DNA of 5,677 nucleotides. Source: Actinomycetota bacterium. GTDB lineage: Bacteria > Actinomycetota > Actinomycetes > Nanopelagicales > Nanopelagicaceae. Below are positions 1-5,677 of this stretch, in pieces. Within the stretch, counting starts at the first letter, position 1, and each line of letters starts with the position of its first letter. Location of the stretch: contig WLCS01000072.1 of NCBI GenBank assembly GCA_009705185.1, positions 1 through 5,677 on the forward strand, given 5' to 3'. A program made the translations under genes and the position numbers. A model generated the notes under the pieces. That model was not told the DNA's origin. It saw only the letters and a list, made by a program, of their open reading frames with translations, and searched no databases.

Positions 1-252
1 AACCATTGCAAGTAATAATCGCGGATTAGTTTTAATTGATTGTCGGTACTTAATTGCAGCAGTAGTCGTGCCGAAAAAAGCTGCGGTCTTGGATGTTGCG
101 ACAACAGAGACTGGATTGCGATCGGGAAATGAGAGCAACATTGCAGGAGTCTGAATCAAGCCGCCTCCACCAGCAATGGCATCAACAAACCCCGCAGAGA
201 ACATTGCTAGGCCAAGGAGCGCCAGATTTATTGCAGAGAGATCGTAAAACAC
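1..252 (-). CDS. TauE/SafE (TSUP) family membrane transporter, N-terminal part
   Basis: Partial gene: the first 84 codons are present and the reading frame runs off the left edge of the window. TSUP proteins are inner-membrane carriers, usually about 250 residues long. Different members are linked to export or uptake of sulfite, sulfoacetate or other small organosulfur or carboxylate anions; the substrate cannot be told from this fragment. The family signature is clear: a first hydrophobic helix at about residues 8-23 leads into GFVDAIAGGGGLIQTPAML (residues 21-39), the Asp and glycine-rich turn typical of the family, followed by VVATSKTAAFFGT. The start chosen is GTG at 252-250, one base after the proS stop codon. 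An in-frame TAG lies five codons upstream of it, and the next ATG (codon 17) would remove half of the first helix. No good Shine-Dalgarno sequence precedes the GTG, so translation probably depends on ribosomes finishing proS. The family call is firm; the substrate is unknown. Confidence 0.88.
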   Translation of the reverse strand, partial: MFYDLSAINLALLGLAMFSAGFVDAIAGGGGLIQTPAMLLSFPDRNPVSVVATSKTAAFFGTTTAAIKYRQSIKTNPRLLLAMV

Positions 253-253
253 G

Positions 254-1987
254 TTATTGAAGTGTGGCTAACGTCTTTGCAATTTCTTCGACAGCAGAGG
301 CGACAGCGATTTCAGATTTGTCACCGCTCTTGCGAACACGGACTTCAACATTTCCTTGTTCAAGAGCTTTGCCCACCACGACTATGACTGGGATACCAAT
401 GAGTTCGGCATCCTTGAACTTAACTCCGGGGCTAGTGCCTCGACGATCATCGATCATGACTGAAATTCCACGAGCTTCTAGTTCTGCAGAAATCTTTTCT
501 GCAGTGTCAAAAACAACATCTTCTTTTCCAGTTGCAACAACATGCACCTTTGCTGGTGCTACTTCTACCGGCCAACTGAGTCCAATTTCGTCATAACTCT
601 GTTCTGCGATTGCAGCAACAGCACGTGAAACACCGATTCCATAGGAGCCCATGGTGACAATCTGGGACTTTCCATTCTGATCAAGAACAGTGAGGTTTAA
701 CGCCTCTGCATATTTGCGTCCAAGTTGGAAAATATGACCGATTTCAATTGCACGATCAATAATCACAGGAGTAGAACACTTTGGACACGCATCTCCTTGG
801 CGAATTTGCGCAGCTTCTACATAATGATCGACAGTGAAATCTCTTCCGTTAACAACATTACGTGCATGCTTATCTTTTGCATTGGCGCCAGTTACCCATG
901 GAGTTCCTGGTGCAATTCGAGGGTCGGCATACACAGTGATTCCATTTTTCTTTGCATCCTGCGGCCCGATATATCCCTTAACTAGCCCAGTAAATTTTGC
1001 AAAGTCAGCTTCTTCAAACACACGTATGTCATTTACACCAGCAAGATTTGCTTGGAGACGTTTCAGATCTACTTCGCGATCTCCTGGAACAAGTACGGCG
1101 ATTGCTTTCTCATCAGCCATCAACATGACATTCTTCAAAGTCATTGAGCCGTCGTATCCCCCACCAAATTTTGCATTCAGGAGCTCAACGAGGGTGTCGA
1201 TAGTCGGAGTATTAGGCGAATCAAATACTTCAAGTGCCCCAATACCCGATGGATCACTGGGAGCTACAACTGTTGTTACTGCTTCAACATTTGCAGCATA
1301 GCCACACTTTTCGCACAGTACATACGTATCTTCACCGGTTTCGCATGGTGCCAAAAATTCCTCTGAAGCAGATCCACCCATCGCGCCAGATACAGCACTG
1401 ACGATGTTGTACTTCAATCTGAGGCGATCAAAAGTCGAAATATATGCAGCTCGATGGCGCATATAGGACTCGACAAGTCCTTCATCAGATACGTCAAATG
1501 AATATGAATCTTTCATGACGAATTCACGGCCACGAATAATTCCAGAACGTGGTCGCGCTTCATCACGATATTTTGTTTGAATTTGATAAAGAGCTAATGG
1601 TAAATCTTTATATGACGAATATTCGCCTTTAACCATCAAGGTGAACATCTCTTCGTGCGTTGGGCCTAAGAGATAATCTGCGCCTTTACGATCTTGAAGT
1701 CTAAATAGATCTGGACCGTAATCATTCCAGCGTCCAGTTTGCTCATACGCATCGCGCGGCAATAGCGCTGGGAAATGAACCTCTTGAAAACCAGCTTTAT
1801 CCATCTCATCTCGAACAATATTTTCAATATTACGAAGAGTGATGACACCTAATGGGAGCCAAGAATAAATACCTGCAGCGATTCGGCGAATGTAACCTGC
1901 TCGAACGAGTAGTCGATGGCTTGGAACTTCAGCATCGGCTGGGTCATCGCGCAACGTGCGCAAGAAAAGCGTGGACATTCGCAACAT
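254..1987 (-). CDS. proS: Prolyl-tRNA synthetase (bacterial type, with editing insertion)
   Basis: Cytoplasmic class II aminoacyl-tRNA synthetase that attaches proline to tRNA-Pro using ATP. At 577 residues it has the usual length of the bacterial-type enzyme. The N-terminal catalytic core contains [19 protein letters not shown] (29-47), the GPTHEE loop (108-113) and class II motif 2 with [10 protein letters not shown] (140-149) followed by REFVMKD (154-160). An insertion of about residues 225-405 follows, matching the INS domain that hydrolyses mischarged Ala-tRNA-Pro. K285 in the segment MTLKNVML may correspond to the editing lysine of the E. coli enzyme (inferred without alignment). Motif 3 is [10 protein letters not shown] (446-455), and the C-terminal anticodon-binding domain starts near residue 480. 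Two CxxC pairs (C225/C228 and C401/C404) bracket the insertion. The ATG at 1987 is preferred to the ATG three codons later because AGGG lies 8 nt before it and actinobacterial homologues commonly begin with a similar LRMS-type sequence. The gene starts 21 nt after ispG and ends 1 nt before the TSUP gene. Confidence 0.98.
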   Translation of the reverse strand: MLRMSTLFLRTLRDDPADAEVPSHRLLVRAGYIRRIAAGIYSWLPLGVITLRNIENIVRDEMDKAGFQEVHFPALLPRDAYEQTGRWNDYGPDLFRLQDRKGADYLLGPTHEEMFTLMVKGEYSSYKDLPLALYQIQTKYRDEARPRSGIIRGREFVMKDSYSFDVSDEGLVESYMRHRAAYISTFDRLRLKYNIVSAVSGAMGGSASEEFLAPCETGEDTYVLCEKCGYAANVEAVTTVVAPSDPSGIGALEVFDSPNTPTIDTLVELLNAKFGGGYDGSMTLKNVMLMADEKAIAVLVPGDREVDLKRLQANLAGVNDIRVFEEADFAKFTGLVKGYIGPQDAKKNGITVYADPRIAPGTPWVTGANAKDKHARNVVNGRDFTVDHYVEAAQIRQGDACPKCSTPVIIDRAIEIGHIFQLGRKYAEALNLTVLDQNGKSQIVTMGSYGIGVSRAVAAIAEQSYDEIGLSWPVEVAPAKVHVVATGKEDVVFDTAEKISAELEARGISVMIDDRRGTSPGVKFKDAELIGIPVIVVVGKALEQGNVEVRVRKSGDKSEIAVASAVEEIAKTLATLQ

Positions 1988-1995
1988 AACGCGAA

Positions 1996-1999
1996 CCCT
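1996..1999 (-). promoter_or_regulatory. Shine-Dalgarno sequence of proS
   Basis: AGGG (minus-strand sense) sits in the 21-nt gap between ispG and proS, 8 nt before the ATG at 1987. This is normal spacing for that start and far too long (17 nt) for the next in-frame ATG at 1978, so it supports the longer protein. It is only four bases long. Confidence 0.55.
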
Positions 2000-2008
2000 A
2001 CCGGACGA

Positions 2009-3160
2009 TTACGAAGTAGTGACGGAAGGTTCTCCGGATGCAACGCCTGCGGCTTCCATCTCTTCGGCAAGACGCATTGCTTCCTCGATGAGAGTTTCAA
2101 CAATCTGTGCTTCAGGGACTGTCTTTATGACTTGACCCTTAACAAAGATTTGGCCCTTTCCATTTCCGGATGCGACACCAAGATCTGCTTCACGAGCTTC
2201 TCCTGGGCCATTTACAACGCAACCCATAACAGCAACGCGAAGTGGAACGGTCATTCCTTGTAATCCCGCTTGGACTTTCTCGGCCAATGTGTATACATCA
2301 ACTTGAGCGCGGCCACATGAAGGACATGAAACGATTTCAAGTTTACGTTGACGCAAATTCAGTGATTCTAGAATTGAAATTCCAACTTTAACTTCTTCAA
2401 CAGGAGGCGCTGAAAGTGAGACGCGAATTGTGTCTCCAATTCCTTCAGCAAGAAGAATTCCAAAAGCGGTTGCAGATTTAATTGTGCCTTGGAAAATAGG
2501 ACCAGCTTCAGTTACTCCTAAGTGCAATGGATAATCACATTTTGCAGCGAGAATTCTGTACGCATTAACCATCGTCACTGGGTCATGATGCTTTACAGAA
2601 ATCTTGATATTGCTAAAACCGTGTTCTTCGAAAAGTGAGGCTTCCCATAGAGCAGATTCTGCAAGAGCCTCTGGCGTTGCCTTTCCATACTTAGCAAGAA
2701 GTCGTGGATCTAACGAACCAGCATTTACTCCAATACGGATTGGAATACCAGCATCGCCCGCGGCCTTTGCAACTTCTTTTACCTTGTCATCAAATTGTTT
2801 GATGTTGCCAGGGTTAACGCGCACTGCTGCGCAACCAGCATCGATTGCTGCAAAAATATATTTAGGTTGAAAGTGAATATCGGCAATCACAGGAATCTGT
2901 GACTTCTTAGCAATCTGGGCAAGTGCATCTGCATCATCTTGTGATGGAACTGCTACGCGAACTATCTGACAGCCCGATGCTGTGAGTTCTGCAATTTGCT
3001 GCAGAGTTGCATTGACATCAGATGTAAGAGTCGTGCACATAGATTGCACACTGACTTGGGATTCAGAACCTACTCCGACGGAACCAACTTTAAGCTGACG
3101 CGTCTTTCGTCGCGGATGCAACGTTGGAGGCGGGGCGCTTGGAATTCCGAGATCGACCAT
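2009..3160 (-). CDS. ispG: (E)-4-hydroxy-3-methylbut-2-enyl-diphosphate synthase (IspG/GcpE)
   Basis: Cytoplasmic iron-sulfur enzyme of the MEP isoprenoid pathway. It reductively converts 2-C-methyl-D-erythritol 2,4-cyclodiphosphate to HMBPP, the step before IspH. At 383 residues it has the two-domain layout of bacterial IspG. A TIM barrel fills the first ~265 residues, with landmarks [15 protein letters not shown] (36-50), [19 protein letters not shown] (91-109), VRVNPGN (113-119) and the HLGVTEAG segment (213-220). The C-terminal [4Fe-4S] domain supplies C279 and C282 (SCPSCGR), C314 ([10 protein letters not shown]) and E321, the three cysteines and one glutamate known to bind the cluster in this family. 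The ATG at 3160 is preferred because an in-frame TAG lies six codons upstream with no usual start codon between. The protein start also resembles actinobacterial GcpE, with a proline-rich lead before the [11 protein letters not shown] segment. It shares the transcript direction with dxr, which begins the same pathway. All ligand residues are intact. Confidence 0.98.
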   Translation of the reverse strand: MVDLGIPSAPPPTLHPRRKTRQLKVGSVGVGSESQVSVQSMCTTLTSDVNATLQQIAELTASGCQIVRVAVPSQDDADALAQIAKKSQIPVIADIHFQPKYIFAAIDAGCAAVRVNPGNIKQFDDKVKEVAKAAGDAGIPIRIGVNAGSLDPRLLAKYGKATPEALAESALWEASLFEEHGFSNIKISVKHHDPVTMVNAYRILAAKCDYPLHLGVTEAGPIFQGTIKSATAFGILLAEGIGDTIRVSLSAPPVEEVKVGISILESLNLRQRKLEIVSCPSCGRAQVDVYTLAEKVQAGLQGMTVPLRVAVMGCVVNGPGEAREADLGVASGNGKGQIFVKGQVIKTVPEAQIVETLIEEAMRLAEEMEAAGVASGEPSVTTS

Positions 3161-3203
3161 GAACCGTATTCTGCCCTATCTGGTTAAATCTCGCTCGCGC
3201 GAA
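3161..3203 (-). other. Intergenic leader between the protease gene and ispG
   Basis: At 43 nt this is the longest non-coding gap in the window. It carries AGGG at 3174-3177, 13 nt before the ispG ATG, which is longer than the usual spacing for a ribosome binding site. Near the protease stop codon there is a perfect 8-bp palindrome, TCGCGCGA, at 3195-3202. No stem-loop followed by a T-run is present, so it is not an intrinsic terminator, and I could not identify a convincing -35/-10 pair. It is probably just a leader with a weak ribosome binding site. Confidence 0.5.
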
Positions 3204-4343
3204 CTAGAAATTAAGCGAAATTGGATTGATGATATCCGCCACCAGAAGTACCGCAGTAAGTAATGCAAGCACCACAAACACTGCCATCGTAATTGGGGTG
3301 AGTACGTTGACATCAATTGGTACAGGGCGAGCCTTCTTTCGAATACGTGCAAATAGTGCACGTATTTCATCTGCTATTGCCACTGCCATGTGTCCACCAT
3401 CGAGAGGCAGGATTGGCAGCAAATTAAATAGACCGACAAATACATTCAGACTCGCAACAATCAGAATGAAGGTTTGCAGTCTCTGATTTCCTGAAAGATT
3501 TTGACTGCCCACTGCTTCACCAGATACACGAGCGGCTCCGACGACGCCAACGAGTCCATTGGGATCGCGTTCTTCACCCATAAATGTTTGGCGAATTAGT
3601 TGCGGAACTTTAGTTGGGAGTGTGACCAATGATTTCACTGACTCTTTGCCAAGGGCCCATGTTGCAGTTGATGCATCCTTGATAGATGGAATGAAACCTT
3701 CACGCTTGATGCCAATTTTGGTTACAACACCCAGCACGTATCTTTTTTCAGATTCGATGTACTTTGGTGCAGCGGAAAGTGTAAGTATTTTTCCATCTCT
3801 TTTTACTGTGAAAACTATTTCGCGACCTTCTGATTGTCCAATTTTCTTGGAATCTTTTGCCCAGTTATTCACTTCATCTTTATCAATGGTAAGAATTCTG
3901 TCGCCCACTTTGAACCCAGCCGATTGAGCAGCAGATTGTGGCGCGATTTCAGTGATGTCAGGAATCAGTGCTTGGAAACCTACAGCGAAGAAAATTGAGA
4001 AGATGAGGATGAAGCCAAGAAGAAAGTGTGCAAATGAACCTGCACCGAGAACAATCAACTTCTTAAGAGAAGTTGCTGCAATAAAAGCTCTTCCCTCTTC
4101 ACCTTCAGGCATCTGATCTTGTGGAGTCATTCCTTCGATACGGCAATATCCACCAGCGGGGATTGCTTTAATCCCGAACTCTGTCTCTCCTCGAGTAAAT
4201 GACCACAATCTCTTTCCAAAGCCGAGAAAGAATTCAGAGACTTTCATACCAAATTTGCGCGCAGTTAAGAAGTGTCCGAATTCGTGCACCATGACTGAAA
4301 ATAAGAGCGCAACTACGAAAGCTAGGATTCCAACAATTTCCAT
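3204..4343 (-). CDS. rip1: Site-2 (M50) intramembrane zinc metalloprotease, Rip1/RseP type
   Basis: Membrane protease that cuts substrates within the lipid bilayer. Characterised relatives (RseP in E. coli, Rip1 in Mycobacterium) cleave anti-sigma factors already trimmed by a site-1 protease; the substrate here is not known. The 379 residues show about four membrane segments: residues 3-22, 98-122, 290-310 and 350-372. The zinc-binding and catalytic motif HEFGH is at 20-24, at the end of the first segment. The third zinc ligand lies in NLLPILPLDGGH (307-318), with D315. A single PDZ domain spans about 125-200 (SAGFKVGDRILTID, then the KRDGKILTL strand), in the periplasm-facing loop. Conserved GMKVSEFFLGFG (32-43) and IPAGGYCRIEGM (61-72) are family features. 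The region where many relatives have GPxxN reads GSFAHF (102-107). The start codon overlaps the dxr stop as TAATG and is preceded by GAAGG 10 nt upstream. rseP would be an equally valid symbol. Confidence 0.96.
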   Translation of the reverse strand: MEIVGILAFVVALLFSVMVHEFGHFLTARKFGMKVSEFFLGFGKRLWSFTRGETEFGIKAIPAGGYCRIEGMTPQDQMPEGEEGRAFIAATSLKKLIVLGAGSFAHFLLGFILIFSIFFAVGFQALIPDITEIAPQSAAQSAGFKVGDRILTIDKDEVNNWAKDSKKIGQSEGREIVFTVKRDGKILTLSAAPKYIESEKRYVLGVVTKIGIKREGFIPSIKDASTATWALGKESVKSLVTLPTKVPQLIRQTFMGEERDPNGLVGVVGAARVSGEAVGSQNLSGNQRLQTFILIVASLNVFVGLFNLLPILPLDGGHMAVAIADEIRALFARIRKKARPVPIDVNVLTPITMAVFVVLALLTAVLLVADIINPISLNF

Positions 4344-5491
4344 TATGCAACAACCTTCTTTACATTTTCTAGAGCGATAGTGCGAGCAGTATCTTCGATG
4401 GCACTGACATCGCTGAGGTCGCGCAGTTTATTGGAAGAAATATCGCGTAGATGATCAACGGTGGAGCTGACAATTTTGATAATGGAAGTAAAAGAAATGT
4501 GTCCATCGATAAATGCTTGAACAGCAATCTCATTAGATGCATTAAATATTGCTGGAGCTCCCCCACCGATTTCCCCGCAGGTGCGAGCTAGTGCGACAGC
4601 TGGAAAACGGTTGAGATCAATCGGCGAGAAATTCCAGGTATGTGATTGGCTCCAATTAATTGGTTCTGTAGCACCAGGCACGCGATGTGGAAAGTGAAGA
4701 GCCAGAGAGATAGGGCCTTTCATATTCGGCGGAGATCCTTGAGCAATTGTTGAACCATCGACAAATTCGACCATTGAGTGAATAACGGATTGAGGATGAA
4801 TAACTGCTTCAATCTTTGAATACGGGATTCCAAACAAATAGTGAGCTTCAATAATTTCAAGGCCTTTATTCATCAGAGATGCTGAATTAATTGTTACTAC
4901 TGGACCCATTGCCCAAGTGGGATGAGCAAGCGCCTCTTGAAGAGTGACGCTCGATAAATCAGTGCGCTCTCTGAATGGTCCCCCGCTTGCGGTAAGAATT
5001 AACTTTGATATTTCAGACTTACTTTCACCAATAAGTGCCTGCCAAATTGCAGAGTGTTCTGAATCTACGGGAAGCAATTGATCTGCTTTAGCTCGAGAAA
5101 TTACCAAGTCTCCACCTGCAACAAGTGATTCCTTATTTGCCAGTGCAACGCGGTTACCCGCATCGAGTGCTGCCAGGGTTGGAGCAAGGCCGATGGAACC
5201 AGTTATGGCATTAAGGACAACATCACATGAAATCGCCGCTAATTCAGTTGAAGCGTGTGGGCCGTCAATAACTTGGACACCAGGAAGTGCTTCGCGAATT
5301 CGATCAGCGTTCTTAATTACCCCAACAACTTTTACTTTAAATTTTCTTGCTTGGTCAATCACTAAATCTGGGTTGCTGCCAGCTGAAGAGAGTGCAACAA
5401 CTGAGAAGAGTGTGGGATTCGCTTCAACTATTTCAAGCGCTTGTACGCCGATTGATCCAGTTGAACCCAGAATTACGAGTTCGCGAGTCAT
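4343..5491 (-). CDS. dxr: 1-deoxy-D-xylulose 5-phosphate reductoisomerase
   Basis: Cytoplasmic enzyme (also called IspC) that rearranges and reduces DXP to 2-C-methyl-D-erythritol 4-phosphate with NADPH, the committed step of the MEP pathway and the target of fosmidomycin. The 382 residues fit the family length. The NADPH-binding Rossmann start is GSTGSIG (9-15), directly after the first strand. Further conserved blocks are ALANKESLV (116-124), PVDSEHSAIW (141-150), LTASGGPFR (166-174), HPTWAMG (190-196) and NSASLMNKGLE (202-212). From the known E. coli enzyme, D143, E145 and E212 are the expected divalent-metal ligands and H190 the active-site histidine; all are present. The ATG at 5491 overlaps the upstream permease stop as ATGA and begins right at the first Rossmann strand, as in relatives. 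No well-placed Shine-Dalgarno precedes it (TAGGA is 17 nt away), so translation is probably coupled to the permease gene. It ends in a TAATG overlap with the protease gene. Confidence 0.98.
   Translation of the reverse strand: MTRELVILGSTGSIGVQALEIVEANPTLFSVVALSSAGSNPDLVIDQARKFKVKVVGVIKNADRIREALPGVQVIDGPHASTELAAISCDVVLNAITGSIGLAPTLAALDAGNRVALANKESLVAGGDLVISRAKADQLLPVDSEHSAIWQALIGESKSEISKLILTASGGPFRERTDLSSVTLQEALAHPTWAMGPVVTINSASLMNKGLEIIEAHYLFGIPYSKIEAVIHPQSVIHSMVEFVDGSTIAQGSPPNMKGPISLALHFPHRVPGATEPINWSQSHTWNFSPIDLNRFPAVALARTCGEIGGGAPAIFNASNEIAVQAFIDGHISFTSIIKIVSSTVDHLRDISSNKLRDLSDVSAIEDTARTIALENVKKVVA
4354..4358 (-). promoter_or_regulatory. Shine-Dalgarno sequence of the site-2 protease gene, inside dxr
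   Basis: GAAGG (minus-strand sense) lies within the last codons of dxr, encoding part of its KKVVA tail, 10 nt before the protease ATG at 4343. Together with the TAATG stop-start overlap it supports initiation by ribosomes finishing dxr. Confidence 0.5.
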
Positions 5492-5677
5492 GAAACTTTG
5501 CGCTTGCGTCCTACAAATTGACCAAGAATGACGATGGTCAACGCAAGGATAAACATTGCAGAACCAATCACATTTGCTTGAGCTGGAATACCACGTGCTG
5601 CTGAGACATAAATAAATTTAGGGAAAGTTGTCATTGTGCCTGAATTGAAGTTTGTAATGATGAAGTCATCGAAGGAC
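5488..5677 (-). CDS. potC: ABC transporter permease, PotC type (spermidine/putrescine family), C-terminal end
   Basis: Partial gene: only the last 62 complete codons and a TGA stop are present; the rest lies beyond the right edge. PotC-type proteins are inner-membrane permease subunits of binding-protein-dependent importers for polyamines or related compounds. The fragment opens with SFDDFIITNFNSG, continues with TTFPKFIYVSAARGIPAQAN, then has a final hydrophobic helix of about 20 residues (VIGSAMFILALTIVILGQF) and a short basic cytoplasmic tail, GRKRKVS. The SFDD block, the P..IY motif, the RG.P..N spacing and the closing helix match the C-terminal region of PotC. The diagnostic EAA loop lies upstream and cannot be checked, and related subfamilies (iron, 2-aminoethylphosphonate) share this tail, so polyamine specificity is inferred. 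The stop overlaps the dxr start as ATGA. ATP-binding, binding-protein and PotB-like genes would be expected just upstream. Confidence 0.82.
   Translation of the reverse strand, partial: SFDDFIITNFNSGTMTTFPKFIYVSAARGIPAQANVIGSAMFILALTIVILGQFVGRKRKVS

Noticed and set aside
834..1301. Plus-strand open frame of 155 codons opposite proS
   Set aside because: It lies entirely within proS on the opposite strand, has no recognisable domain, and its translation is serine-, threonine- and proline-rich low-complexity sequence typical of an antisense shadow.
1849..2103. Minus-strand frame of 84 codons bridging the ispG-proS junction
   Set aside because: It overlaps the conserved ends of both ispG and proS in another frame and shows no domain, so a separate gene is not supported.
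3191..3203. Possible intrinsic terminator between the protease gene and ispG
   Set aside because: The GC-rich palindrome has no loop and is not followed by a T-run in the minus-strand sense, so it does not fit a rho-independent terminator.
3176..3370. Minus-strand frame of 64 codons at the 3' end of the protease gene
   Set aside because: It is an alternate frame of the protease C-terminus, which itself carries well-conserved membrane-segment coding; no independent signal was seen.
5193..5531. Plus-strand open frame of 112 codons spanning the dxr start and permease end
   Set aside because: It is antisense to two clearly identified genes, resembles no known family and crosses a gene junction, so it is best read as a shadow.
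1..5677. CRISPR array, tRNA, insertion sequence or novel defence system
   Set aside because: I saw no regularly spaced repeats, no tRNA cloverleaf, no transposase and no terminal inverted repeats. Nearly every base belongs to a recognised housekeeping or transporter gene.

Overview
The window reads as a compact, one-directional stretch of an actinobacterial chromosome. All six recognisable genes lie on the minus strand, so transcription runs from position 5677 towards position 1. From upstream to downstream they are: the C-terminal end of a PotC-type ABC transporter permease, dxr, a Rip1/RseP-type site-2 protease, ispG (gcpE), proS, and the N-terminal third of a TauE/SafE (TSUP) family membrane transporter. 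No RNA gene, mobile element, CRISPR array or long repeat was seen.

The order dxr - site-2 protease - ispG is the arrangement known from Actinobacteria such as Mycobacterium (dxr-rip1-gcpE). The IspG and ProRS sequences are strongly actinobacterial in character. Base composition looks to be in the mid-40s percent GC (by eye, not computed), which is low for that phylum. With almost no intergenic DNA, this suggests a streamlined lineage such as the freshwater acI group (Nanopelagicales). The lineage assignment is inference.

Spacing is extremely tight. The permease and dxr share an ATGA overlap, dxr and the protease share a TAATG overlap, and the protease and ispG are 43 nt apart. The ispG-proS gap is 21 nt and the proS-TSUP gap is 1 nt. 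No hairpin followed by a U-run was found at any junction, so one polycistronic transcript is plausible. Its promoter must lie either outside the window or inside coding sequence.

Functionally, dxr and ispG encode the committed step and the penultimate step of the MEP isoprenoid pathway. The protease between them belongs to the family that cleaves membrane-bound regulators such as anti-sigma factors. proS charges tRNA-Pro. The transporters at the two ends are accessory additions to this conserved core. I do not see a previously undescribed system here; the items worth a second look are gene linkage, translational coupling and a few variant motifs.
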